Assembly: GCF_900102425.1 (NCBI RefSeq)
Contig: NZ_FNBT01000001.1
Span: 496,001 to 560,000 of the forward strand
Length of the DNA: 64,000 nucleotides
Source of the DNA: Blastococcus aurantiacus
Lineage (GTDB): Bacteria; Actinomycetota; Actinomycetes; Mycobacteriales; Geodermatophilaceae
Reading direction: 5' to 3'
The notes beneath the pieces are model-generated. The model had not been told where the DNA came from. It was given only the letters and a program-made list of their open reading frames with translations, and ran no database searches. The position numbers and the translations under genes were made by a program. Positions 1 to 8,212 of the stretch are shown here, piece after piece. Position 1 is the first letter of the stretch. Every line of letters begins with the position of its first letter.

Positions 1-191
1 ACCTCCACGCCGGTCATCCCGGGCATCTGCAGGTCCAGCAGGGCGACGTCGGGTCCGGTCGTGACGACGGCGTCCACGGCGGCGAGCCCGTCGGCTGCCT
101 CTGCCACGACGTCGAGGCCGCTGTCCTCCAGGAGCAGGCGCAGGCCGGCCCGGAACGCGGGATGGTCGTCGGCGATGACCACGCGGATCAT
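1..191 (-). CDS. LuxR/NarL-type response regulator, receiver domain (partial)
   Basis: Only the first 63 or so codons are in the window; the gene continues past the left edge. The start ATG (complement of 189-191) gives MIRVVIADDHPAFRAGL, the usual beginning of a NarL/FixJ receiver domain with its acidic pair (D8-D9). The strand that carries the phosphorylated aspartate follows (VALLDLQMPGMTG, with D in LLDLQ). The start overlaps the stop of the upstream histidine kinase gene by 4 bases (ATGA), so the two form a two-component pair with coupled translation. The output domain is not visible; a LuxR-type helix-turn-helix is inferred from the kinase partner class. Confidence 0.9.
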   Translation of the reverse strand, partial: MIRVVIADDHPAFRAGLRLLLEDSGLDVVAEAADGLAAVDAVVTTGPDVALLDLQMPGMTGVE

Positions 192-2203
192 CCCGGTCCT
201 CCGACCCGGAGCGGCAGGAGGGCGGAGACGCGGGTTCCGCCGCCGGGCCCGCAGGAGATCCGGCAGGACCCGCCGAGCTCGGCGGCGCGGTCACGCATCG
301 ACTGCAGGCCGAGACCGGGGACCGCGTCGTCCGGGCACCCGCGACCGTCGTCGTCCACCTCGATGCCGACGCCGTCCGGACCGGCGTCCAGGTGCACCGT
401 GATCCGCTTCGCCCCGGCGTGCCGGATGGCGTTGGTCATCGCCTCCTGGGCGATGCGGAAGGCCGCCACCTCCACGGCGGCGGGCAGGGACGCCAGCTCG
501 CCGCTGCCCTCGATCCGGATGTCCGGTGCGCCCGCCTGGTCCGCGAGCAGCCCGGGCCCGGTCGCCTGGAGGGCGCCGACCAGTCCCAGGTCGTCCAGCG
601 CAGGCGGACGCAGGCCGTGCACGATGCGACGGACGTCGCCGACGGCCTCCTGCAGCTGCCCGCGCGCCGTCGTCACCAGCGGCGCCGCCCGCCCCGGCTC
701 CTGTGCGAGCGCGCGCGTCGCGACGTCGAGCGCCATGACGGCCGAGGCCAGTTGGGGCCCGAGGCCGTCGTGCAGGTCGCGGCGGATCCGACGGCGCTCC
801 TCCTCCCGGGCGCTGACCAGGCGGTCGTGCGAGCGCTCCAGGTCGGTGGCCAGCCGGAGCGCGAACCCGACGGCGGCGAGCTGGTCGGCGAGATCGCCCA
901 GCAGCGCGACGTCGAGCGGATCGAGGGCGTCGGTGCCGACACGTCGGGCCACGTGGAGCGCGCCGACGACGTCGTCGTGCCACCGCAGCGGGAAGGAGTG
1001 GACCGCGAGCGCCGGCTCGCCCACCGACTCGACCACCGGGAGGGCGTCGGGCCGGTCGACCCGGACGCTGACGGCGGGCAGCTTGAGGTCCGCCGCGATC
1101 GTCGCGACCGCCTCGGCCAGCGCACGCCGCGGCGAGGCGGCGTCGCGCAGCACCTGGGTGACGTGCGCGATCACCCGGTGCGGGTCGCCGCGGAGGCCGT
1201 GGAGCAGCCGGTCGACCGCCCGCTGGATGCGGACGTACAGCGGGTGGAAGACGGCAGCGACGGCCACCGCCCCGACGAGGCCGACGACGGTGTCCGCCGT
1301 GCCCGCGAGGCCGCCGAGCCAGCCGACCACCGCCACGTAGACCAGCGCCGAGCAGGCCAGCAGTGCCGTGCCGACCAGGGTGCGGTTGAGGACGACGTCG
1401 ATGCCGAACAGCCGGTAGCGCACCACGGCGATGCCGATGGCGACGGGGACGGCGAGGGTGGCCACGACGTTGAGCGGTGGAGGTGCGACGAAGGAGGCGA
1501 GGACCGCCACGGCCAGCGCGTACCCGACCCAGGCGATCTGGCGGCGGCCCTGCGGATCGGCGCGGCGGAACCGGAGGACCAGGCTCGCCGACGCCAGCAG
1601 CGCGAGCGCCGGGAGGAGCGGGTCGAGCACCGCCTCGACAACGTCGAGGACGGCCTCCGGCAGCGTGAGGGCGACGGGGTTCGGCGGCTGGCCGCCCTCG
1701 GGCTGGATGTCGGTGAAGGCGGTGAGCAGCGATGTCACCACGATCAGCGCGACCGCCATGGCCGCCACGGGCCGCCACCGCCGCGAGAGCAGCCGGCCGT
1801 CGGGGAAGAACAGGGGCAGCAGGAGGGCGAAGGAGAGGAACGAGGGCACCCAGGTCCACAAGGTGAGCCAGGCGGCGACGCGGAAGACGAGGGCGGGATC
1901 GTCGCTGCCGGCGAAACCGTGCGCGGCGAGGCCGACGGAGCCGGCGTAGACGCAGGCGGAGCAGCCGATCAGGGTGGTGAGCTGCACGACCCGGTTCCCC
2001 CGGCCGAGCAGCACGGCGCCGACGACCGCCATGGCGGGGCCCACCGTCGGCTCGGGAGACGCGAAGAGCTCCGCCCGGTCGGCGGCCGGGGTGGCCAGCT
2101 GCGCGACCAGGCCGACCACGAGGTAGCCGATCGCGGCCGCGGCGGACAGCCGGGCCGCCGTGGTGGCGGCCCGGCTGCTCGAGCCTGCGCGTCGTCTCAA
2201 CAC
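188..2203 (-). CDS. Multi-spanning sensor histidine kinase, NarL/LiaS (HisKA_3) type
   Basis: 671 residues from a GTG preceded by GGAGG at good spacing. The first half has many hydrophobic segments (about residues 20-330, roughly nine helices), so the sensor is in the membrane. A GAF-like stretch follows (about 340-460). The HisKA_3 dimerisation box is RRIRRDLHDGLGPQ, with the phospho-accepting histidine at residue 478. The C-terminal HATPase_c domain shows DDDGRGCPDD and GLGLQSMRDRAAELGG. It should phosphorylate the response regulator whose gene overlaps its stop codon. The signal is unknown. The family is clear; the stimulus cannot be inferred. Confidence 0.92.
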   Translation of the reverse strand: MLRRRAGSSSRAATTAARLSAAAAIGYLVVGLVAQLATPAADRAELFASPEPTVGPAMAVVGAVLLGRGNRVVQLTTLIGCSACVYAGSVGLAAHGFAGSDDPALVFRVAAWLTLWTWVPSFLSFALLLPLFFPDGRLLSRRWRPVAAMAVALIVVTSLLTAFTDIQPEGGQPPNPVALTLPEAVLDVVEAVLDPLLPALALLASASLVLRFRRADPQGRRQIAWVGYALAVAVLASFVAPPPLNVVATLAVPVAIGIAVVRYRLFGIDVVLNRTLVGTALLACSALVYVAVVGWLGGLAGTADTVVGLVGAVAVAAVFHPLYVRIQRAVDRLLHGLRGDPHRVIAHVTQVLRDAASPRRALAEAVATIAADLKLPAVSVRVDRPDALPVVESVGEPALAVHSFPLRWHDDVVGALHVARRVGTDALDPLDVALLGDLADQLAAVGFALRLATDLERSHDRLVSAREEERRRIRRDLHDGLGPQLASAVMALDVATRALAQEPGRAAPLVTTARGQLQEAVGDVRRIVHGLRPPALDDLGLVGALQATGPGLLADQAGAPDIRIEGSGELASLPAAVEVAAFRIAQEAMTNAIRHAGAKRITVHLDAGPDGVGIEVDDDGRGCPDDAVPGLGLQSMRDRAAELGGSCRISCGPGGGTRVSALLPLRVGGPG

Positions 2204-2249
2204 CGGCTGGCCTCCGTGACGGCGACGCTAACGGAACCCGGGCGGCTGG

Positions 2250-2978
2250 TCAGCGGTCCGCGTCGCCGTCCGCGCGGCCGGTCCACCACTGCTCGTCGGT
2301 GCGCCGGGCCACCGTCACGGCCAGGCCGAGGGACGCGGCGACGAAGAGCCAGTGCGGGTCGACCGGGCCGGTGGGGAGTCCACCGAAGTCGAGGACCAGG
2401 AAGACCAGGAAGGCCATGGGGATCCAGATCGGCACGACCCGGGTGCGCAGGTACCCGATCGAGGACAGCAGCACCGAGCCGGCCATGCCCAGCAGGAACG
2501 GCACGAGGACCAGCAGCGCGAGAGCGCTGCCCTGCGCGTCCTCGACCAGCGCCACCATCGCGGCGCGGTCGGGCTGCTCGGCCGCGGCGATGTCGTAGAT
2601 CGATACGGCGTGCATGCCGGCGAAGCCCAGCACCCCGACGAACCCCAGGACCATGGCGGTGGTGCCCAGCCGCGGCATGTGCGGCCGGACCAGCTGGGCC
2701 ATCGCGACGAGCCCCAGCAGGAGGAACGGGATGCCGATCGTCCCCACGGCGAGGGCGACGGCGGCGAGCGTCGGCCGGTCCGCCACGGCGGCCAGGTCGT
2801 CGGGGATCGAGCCGCTCTGGCCCACGACGCGCCAGACGAGCGCCTCGGCGAGGTTCAGCGCGGCACCCACGGTCAGGGCCACGACGGCCGTGCGGCGTCC
2901 GAACGGTGCCGGCCGGGGGGCCGGCAGCTCTCGCGTCGCGCTGCGGGCCGGAGCCGGGGTCACGGGCTGAGCGGTCAT
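2250..2978 (-). CDS. Hypothetical multi-pass membrane protein
   Basis: 242 residues. I chose the ATG at 2978 because GGAGGTGG lies just upstream; a GTG 48 bases earlier has no such site. The protein has about seven hydrophobic segments separated by short loops (for example VVALTVGAALNLAEALVWRV, FLLLGLVAMAQL, LALLVLVPFLLGMAGSVLL). No family motif was recognised. It lies on the same strand between the acyl-CoA carboxylase (stop at 3090, 111 bases upstream) and the histidine kinase (start at 2203, 46 bases downstream), so it may share a transcript with either. Confidence 0.75.
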   Translation of the reverse strand: MTAQPVTPAPARSATRELPAPRPAPFGRRTAVVALTVGAALNLAEALVWRVVGQSGSIPDDLAAVADRPTLAAVALAVGTIGIPFLLLGLVAMAQLVRPHMPRLGTTAMVLGFVGVLGFAGMHAVSIYDIAAAEQPDRAAMVALVEDAQGSALALLVLVPFLLGMAGSVLLSSIGYLRTRVVPIWIPMAFLVFLVLDFGGLPTGPVDPHWLFVAASLGLAVTVARRTDEQWWTGRADGDADR

Positions 2979-3089
2979 GGGTCCACCTCCTCGCCCGGCA
3001 GGTCCTTCCCGTCGGGCGAGCACCACCGTGGGGCGGGACGTGTCCCGGTGTCGTGGGGCGGGAGTCCCGTTCCGGGCGGGCGGCCGCCG

Positions 3090-6000
3090 CTACCAGGTGT
3101 CGACGTGTGGCCGGACGCGCCCGGCCGGCCGCGGGGTGGCCGCCGCCTCCCGGGTGAGGGTGGTGATCCAGCGGCGGGTGTCGGCGGGGTCGATGACGTC
3201 GTCGATCTCCCAGTGGGCCGCCACGTTGAGGCCGCGGCCGCGCTCGTAGGACGCGGCGACGGCGGCGTCGAACAGCGCGGCACGCTCGGCGTCGTCCTCG
3301 ACCGCGGCCAGTTCCCTGCGCATGCCCAGCCGGACGGCGCCCTCGAGGCCCATCGGGCCGAACTCGCTGGTCGGCCAGCCGACGGTGAACCGCGGCACCT
3401 TCAGGCTGCCACCGGCCATCGCCTGCGCGCCCAGGCCGTAGGCCTTGCGGACGACCACGGTCCCGATGGGCACCGAGAGGTTCGCCCCGATGACGAACAA
3501 CCGGGAGAAGTGCCGGACGGTGGCCGTCTCCTCCGACTCGGGACCGACCATGAAGCCGGGGGTGTCGCAGAGCGAGACGACCGGCAGCCCGTGGGCGTCG
3601 CACAGCTGCAGGAAGCGGGCGGCCTTGTCGGCGGCGTCGGCGTCGATGGCGCCCCCGAGGTGGGTGGGCACGTTGGCGACGACGCCCACCGGCGCTCCCT
3701 CGACCCGGGCCAGCGCGGTGATCATCCCGTGCCCCCAGCCGTCGCGGAGCTCGAGCACCGAGTCGACGTCGGCCACCGCGTGCAGGACGGCGCGCATGTC
3801 GTAGACCCGCTTGCGGTTCTCCGGGACGACGTGGCGCGCCAGGCGCGGGTCGGGTGCGGTCCACTCCTGCCCCGGGCCCTGGAAGAAGGCGAGGTACTTC
3901 CGGGCCGCGGCGACGGCGGCAGCGTCGTCGGCGACCCGGACGTCGACGACGCCGTTGGCGTGCTGGACGCCGATCGGCCCGATGTCCTCGGGTGCGACCA
4001 CGCCCAGGCCGCCGCCCTCGATCATCGCCGGTCCGCCCATGCCGATGTTCGCGTCCTCGGTGGCGATGATGACGTCGCAGGTGCCCAGCAGCGCGGCGTT
4101 CCCCGCGAAGCAACGGCCGCTCGCGATGCCCACCATGGGCACCAGGCCGGAGAGCCGGCCGAACAGGTGGAAGGCAGCCGTGTCGAGGCCGGAGATGTGG
4201 CCCGAGTCGACGTCGCCCGGCCGGCCGCCGCCACCCTCGGCGAAGAGGACCACGGGCAGCCGGCGCTTCTCGGCGAGCTCGAACAGCCGGTCCTTCTTCA
4301 GGTGGCCGCGCATGCCCTGGGTGCCGGCCAGCACGGTGTAGTCGTAGGAGACGACGACCGCCGCGCTGTTCCCTTGTCCGACGAGCTCGCCGTTGACGTC
4401 GGCCAGGCCGCCGACGACGCCGTCGGCCGGAGTGCGCTCCATCAGCTCCTCGCGGCTCCGGCGGCGCTCCTGCGCGGCGAACACGAGCGGCCCGTACTCG
4501 ATGAAGCTGCCCTCGTCGACGAGGTCGGCCAGGTTCTCCCGCGCGGTGCGGCGGCCCTGCGCGTGCCGTGTGGCGACGGCGTCGGTGCGGTGCTCGTCCA
4601 GGCCGATCTCGTGGCGGCGGCGCACCTCGGCGAGATCCGGGCGGTCGGCGTCCAGGTCGACCGGGGGCGCTCCCGCCTGCCCGCCGTCCCCGGCGTGCTC
4701 GACCTCGGCGAGCAGCTGTCCCTCGCGGACGGTCTCGCCGACCCGCACCGCGAGCCGCCGGACGGTGCCGCCGGCCGGGAGCGAGACGACGTGCTCCATC
4801 TTCATCGCCTCCAGCACGAGGACGGCTCCCCCGGGCGGCACGTCCGCGCCCGCGGCCGCCTCGACGGCGACGACGGTGCCCGGCATGGGGGCGCGCAGGC
4901 CGTCCTCGCCGCCGGCCGTCGCGCCGTCGTCCTCCCCCGTCGGCGCCAGCTCGTCGAGGTGGTCGTCGACGAACGTCGTGGTGGCGCGTGAGAGGTCCGG
5001 GTGGGCGAGGAGGGCACGGAGGAATGTTGTGGTGGTGGCGACACCGCGGACGTCCACCTCGCAGAGCGCTCGCGCCAGGTGGCGGACGGCGTCGTCGAGG
5101 TTGCCGTGGCGCTCGTGCACCACGACCTTGGCCAGCAGGGTGTCGTAGCGGGCGCTGTGCGCGGTCCCGGCGCGGGCTGCGGTGTCGACGCGGACGCCGG
5201 GACCGCCGGGGAGGGTGAACGCCGCGAGGGTGCCGGCGGAGGGCAGGACGCCATCGGGAGTGATCGTCTCGGCGTTGACGCGGGCCTGCACGGCCCAGCC
5301 GACCGGACGCGGTGCGCCGTCGGCCAGGCCGAGGTCGCCGAGAGCGGCGCCCGTGGCCACGCGCAGCTGCAGCCGGACGAGGTCGAGGCCGAGGGTCTCC
5401 TCGGTGACGGTGTGCTCGACCTGCAGGCGCGGGTTGCACTCGAGGAAGACGAACCGCCCGGGGTCGTCGGCGGGCACCAGGAACTCGACGGTGGCCAGGC
5501 CGCGCAGCCCGACGCGGGTGGCGAGCGCCGCCGCGGCGGCGTGCAGCTGGGCGCGGACCGCCTCGGGGAGGTTCGGCGCCGGTGCGATCTCGACGACCTT
5601 CTGCCGGGTGCGCTGCAGGGAGCAGTCCCGGTCGCCGAGCACGACGACCTGCTGCCGGGCGTCGCCGAGCACCTGCACCTCGATGTGCCTGGCGCGCTCG
5701 AGGAGTTCCTCGGCCAGCAGGGCGTCGGTACCGAACGCGACGCGCGCCTCGCCGGCCACCTCCGCGAGGGCTGCCGCGACGTCGTCACCGCGGCGCAGGA
5801 TGCGGGTGGCCCGCCCTCCCCCGCCGAACCTGGCCTTGAGCATCACCGCGCCGGTCCGGTCGAGGAGGGCGGCGACCGCCTCCGGGCCGGGCTCGGCCGG
5901 AGTGCTCCTGGGGACGGGCACGCCGGCGGCCTCGGCGGCGGAGCGGGCGAGCACCTTGTCGCCGAGCGCCTCCAGCACGGTGGCGCCGGGGCCGACGACG

Positions 6001-6311
6001 GTGACCGGGACGCCGGCGGCCTCGCAGGCCCGTGGCAGCGCGGGGCTCTCGGAGAGGAAGCCGTAGCCGGGGTGGATCAGGGAGCAGCCGGTGGCGACGG
6101 CGGCCTGCACCATCGCGGCGGCGTCGAGGTAGGCGGTGGGGCCGCTGCCCGGGAGGGGATGGCTCTCGGCGGCGGCGGACAGGTGCGGGGCGTCGGGTTC
6201 GTCCGCAGCGGTGACGGCGACCGGGACCATGCCCTCGGCCGCCGCCGCCCGGGCGATGCGGACGGCGATCTCGCCGCGGTTGGCGATCAGCAGGCGCGCG
6301 GGGTCGGCCAC
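3090..6311 (-). CDS. Single-chain acyl-CoA carboxylase (biotin carboxylase + BCCP + carboxyltransferase)
   Basis: 1,073 residues. The chosen GTG start (6311) gives V-ADPARLLIANRGEIAVRIAR, the normal N-terminus of biotin carboxylases; the frame stays open 50 codons further upstream without homologous-looking sequence. Domains are biotin carboxylase (about 1-450, ATP-grasp, FLECNPRLQVEHTVTEETLG), a BCCP with the biotinylation motif EAMKMEH (K504), and a carboxyltransferase (about 560-1070, two crotonase-like lobes, SLCDTPGFMVGPESEE). Length and BC-BCCP-CT order match the single-chain long-chain acyl-CoA carboxylase (LCC) described from mycobacteria, so the substrate may be broad or long-chain acyl-CoA. 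It carboxylates acyl-CoA using bicarbonate and ATP in the cytoplasm. A perfect inverted repeat (6367-6396) sits 56-85 bases upstream of the start. Confidence 0.93.
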   Translation of the reverse strand: MADPARLLIANRGEIAVRIARAAAAEGMVPVAVTAADEPDAPHLSAAAESHPLPGSGPTAYLDAAAMVQAAVATGCSLIHPGYGFLSESPALPRACEAAGVPVTVVGPGATVLEALGDKVLARSAAEAAGVPVPRSTPAEPGPEAVAALLDRTGAVMLKARFGGGGRATRILRRGDDVAAALAEVAGEARVAFGTDALLAEELLERARHIEVQVLGDARQQVVVLGDRDCSLQRTRQKVVEIAPAPNLPEAVRAQLHAAAAALATRVGLRGLATVEFLVPADDPGRFVFLECNPRLQVEHTVTEETLGLDLVRLQLRVATGAALGDLGLADGAPRPVGWAVQARVNAETITPDGVLPSAGTLAAFTLPGGPGVRVDTAARAGTAHSARYDTLLAKVVVHERHGNLDDAVRHLARALCEVDVRGVATTTTFLRALLAHPDLSRATTTFVDDHLDELAPTGEDDGATAGGEDGLRAPMPGTVVAVEAAAGADVPPGGAVLVLEAMKMEHVVSLPAGGTVRRLAVRVGETVREGQLLAEVEHAGDGGQAGAPPVDLDADRPDLAEVRRRHEIGLDEHRTDAVATRHAQGRRTARENLADLVDEGSFIEYGPLVFAAQERRRSREELMERTPADGVVGGLADVNGELVGQGNSAAVVVSYDYTVLAGTQGMRGHLKKDRLFELAEKRRLPVVLFAEGGGGRPGDVDSGHISGLDTAAFHLFGRLSGLVPMVGIASGRCFAGNAALLGTCDVIIATEDANIGMGGPAMIEGGGLGVVAPEDIGPIGVQHANGVVDVRVADDAAAVAAARKYLAFFQGPGQEWTAPDPRLARHVVPENRKRVYDMRAVLHAVADVDSVLELRDGWGHGMITALARVEGAPVGVVANVPTHLGGAIDADAADKAARFLQLCDAHGLPVVSLCDTPGFMVGPESEETATVRHFSRLFVIGANLSVPIGTVVVRKAYGLGAQAMAGGSLKVPRFTVGWPTSEFGPMGLEGAVRLGMRRELAAVEDDAERAALFDAAVAASYERGRGLNVAAHWEIDDVIDPADTRRWITTLTREAAATPRPAGRVRPHVDTW

Positions 6312-6366
6312 GGCGCCGATGCTTGCACGAGCGGCCGCTCCGTGACGCCGTCGCACCGCCACGCCG

Positions 6367-6396
6367 GTCGACACGTCGAGAAGTCCACGTGTCGAC
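6367..6396. promoter_or_regulatory. Perfect 10+10 bp inverted repeat, candidate operator
   Basis: GTCGACACGT (6367-6376) and ACGTGTCGAC (6387-6396) are exact reverse complements separated by 10 bases. The half-site centres are 20 bases apart (about two helical turns), the layout expected for a dimeric or doubly dimeric repressor. The site is in the divergent gap between the carboxylase gene (start 6311, minus) and whiB2 (start 6532, plus), closer to the carboxylase. A TetR/FadR-type fatty-acid regulator would make biological sense, but no regulator gene is adjacent; that part is inference. Confidence 0.6.
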
Positions 6397-6531
6397 ACAT
6401 TGCGCCAAAGGAACCCGGTCGTTTCAGGTGCTTGCGCCGGAGCCCCGTCGGTCACGGGCACATAACGTTACCGACAGCAGACGGATCCGTACCGGTCCGT
6501 CACCAGCGCCCCACTTCCCCTGGAGCATCCC

Positions 6532-6894
6532 GTGTCTTCGTACCGCCCCTTCCTGTCCCTGGTCCCCGATGCGCCGGCCGCGGAGCCGACCTGGTCGGAG
6601 TGGTCCGAGCCGGCGACCGACTCGTGGTCGCAGCCGTGGACGGCGGCGCCGGCCGAGGGCGACGAGTCCTGGCGCCTGTCGGCGCTGTGCGGCGAGACGG
6701 ACCCGGAGGCCTTCTTCCCGGAGAAGGGCGGCTCCACCCGCGACGCCAAGCGCGTCTGCACCGGCTGCGACGTGCGGGCCGAGTGCCTGGAGTTCGCGCT
6801 GCGGAACGACGAGCGCTTCGGCATCTGGGGCGGCCTGTCCGAGCGCGAGCGCCGTCGGCTGCGCATGCAGCGCCGCGACGCCATCACCGCCTGA
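6532..6894 (+). CDS. whiB2: WhiB2/WhmD-family iron-sulfur transcription regulator
   Basis: 120 residues from a GTG start. The four cluster-binding cysteines are C53, C76, C79 and C85 (C-x22-C-x2-C-x5-C), followed by the WhiB signature GIWGG (97-101) and a basic tail (ERERRRLRMQRR) that contacts DNA. The stretch DPEAFFPEKGGSTRDAKRVC and the ending RFGIWGGLSERERRRL are those of WhiB2/WhmD rather than WhiB1, WhiB3 or WhiB7. WhiB2 is essential for septation in mycobacteria and acts with the principal sigma factor. The N-terminal 45 residues are Ser/Pro/Trp-rich and variable, as usual. It converges with the sigma factor gene (stop 12 bases away). Confidence 0.93.
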   Translation: MSSYRPFLSLVPDAPAAEPTWSEWSEPATDSWSQPWTAAPAEGDESWRLSALCGETDPEAFFPEKGGSTRDAKRVCTGCDVRAECLEFALRNDERFGIWGGLSERERRRLRMQRRDAITA

Positions 6895-6905
6895 CCGTCG
6901 GCGCC

Positions 6906-7478
6906 TCAGCCGCCGGCCACCCGCGGTGCCACGACGGACGGCGCACCCACCGGGTGGAGACCTTCGTGGAGCCGGCGCATCCCGGTGAACATCCGCGTCT
7001 TCACCGTGCCCAGCGGGGCTCCGGTGCGCTGCGCGATCTCGCGCTGGGTGTACCCGCCCCAGTAGGCCAGCACGAGCGCCTCGCGCTGGAGCGGGGGCAA
7101 CGCTTCGAGCGCGGAGCGCACGCGCAGGTCCGTGATCCGGTCGGCCACCGTCTCGGCGACGTCGCGGACAGTGTCCTGACCCGCCAGCTGCGCCGCCGCA
7201 TCCACCCGGCGGCGCTGCGACTCCTCGCGCCGGACGGCGTCCACCGCCTTGTGGTGCACGAGCGCGAGGAACCAGGACCCGAAGGGTCCCCGCGTCCCGT
7301 CGTAGGCCGCGGGATTGCGCCAGTAGGCGAGGAATGCCTCCTGGACGACGTCCTCGGCCAGCCGGTCGTCGCCGAGGATCCGGCGGGCGAGGGCCCAGGC
7401 GCGGGCCGTGTACTGGTCGAGCAGGTCGGCGAAGGACGTGTCGGCCGCTGTGTCGGACCGATCCACCGTGTGGGTCAC
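6906..7478 (-). CDS. ECF-type RNA polymerase sigma factor
   Basis: 190 residues. Region 2 is about 20-85 (ARRILGDDRLAEDVVQEAFLAYWRNP; the AEDVVQEAF motif is typical of sigma-70 region 2), and region 4 is about 125-175 (ALPPLQREALVLAYWGGYTQREIAQRTG, GTVKTRMFTGMRRL, a helix-turn-helix). The start is GTG at 7478; an ATG 5 bases upstream is out of frame and ends at once (ATGGTGTGA). No good Shine-Dalgarno sequence is seen. The palindrome TGTAG-TTG-CTACA (7483-7495) lies right at the start and could be a control site. No anti-sigma factor gene is adjacent, which is unusual for ECF factors. Confidence 0.9.
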   Translation of the reverse strand: MTHTVDRSDTAADTSFADLLDQYTARAWALARRILGDDRLAEDVVQEAFLAYWRNPAAYDGTRGPFGSWFLALVHHKAVDAVRREESQRRRVDAAAQLAGQDTVRDVAETVADRITDLRVRSALEALPPLQREALVLAYWGGYTQREIAQRTGAPLGTVKTRMFTGMRRLHEGLHPVGAPSVVAPRVAGG

Positions 7479-7606
7479 ACCATGTAGTTGCTACACGATT
7501 CAATTGTGCAAACCGAAAGAGGCCCAAGCGTGATCTCTGCTCGACGCACCGGTTCGCACCGCGACGCAGCGACTCCGGGTGCCGGCGGCCGGGTAGGCAC
7601 GACCTC

Positions 7607-8125
7607 GTGACTCCTCCTCCGGTCCTGCTGCTCGACGTCGACGGCGTGCTGAACGCGGTGCGACCGGACCTCCCGGAGGGCTGGGAGCGCGGGCGGTTCA
7701 ACGGCTACGTGCTGTCGTGGGACCCGACCGTCCTCGCCCGGCTGCGCGCGATGCACGAGGCCGGGCGGGTGGAGCTGCAGTGGCTGACGACCTGGACCGA
7801 GATGGCCGACCGCCTGCTGGCCGAGCCCTTGCAGCTGCCGCGCGGGCTCCGCACGCACAGCCGCGAGCTGCTGCCCACCGGGTTCGGCGGCGCGCTCGGC
7901 GGCGCCTCCGGCTGGTGGAAGCTGGCGGCAGCGCGAGCGGTCGCCCAGGCCGAGCCGGGACGGCGGATCGTCTGGGTGGACGACGACCTCGCCGACCAGG
8001 CCGACGACACGCGCGACTGGCTGGCCGCCAACGGGCAGGTGCTGGTCGTGGCCCCGCACTACACGCGCGGGCTGACCCACGCCGAACTGGACCGCATCGA
8101 GGCCTGGCTCGACCCCACCGACTGA
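7607..8125 (+). CDS. HAD-like protein of the HAD_SAK_2 type
   Basis: 172 residues from a GTG start. The N-terminus VLLLDVDGVLNAV is HAD motif I (DxDGxxN, nucleophile D in LLDVDG). IVWVDDDLADQ near residue 125 fits the acidic motif IV. ELQWLTTWTEMADRLL resembles the equivalent segment of HAD domains associated with Swiss-army-knife RNA repair proteins (family recalled, not searched). Phosphatase activity is likely; the substrate is unknown. It is probably monocistronic. Confidence 0.75.
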   Translation: MTPPPVLLLDVDGVLNAVRPDLPEGWERGRFNGYVLSWDPTVLARLRAMHEAGRVELQWLTTWTEMADRLLAEPLQLPRGLRTHSRELLPTGFGGALGGASGWWKLAAARAVAQAEPGRRIVWVDDDLADQADDTRDWLAANGQVLVVAPHYTRGLTHAELDRIEAWLDPTD

Positions 8126-8212
8126 CCCCCACCCCGGCCGCGCAGCACAGCGGCTCTCACAGGTTGCCCACCTAGCCTGGCGACCCGAACCCGACCAGAG
8201 GAGCAGCGCCTC

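Noticed and set aside
2197-5439. Long open frames on both strands across the acyl-CoA carboxylase, similar cases at 12.1-14.0 kb and 46.2-49.2 kb
   Set aside because: They are Arg/Pro/Gly- or His-rich translations typical of the antisense or shifted frames of very GC-rich genes, and each is fully covered by a gene with recognised motifs.
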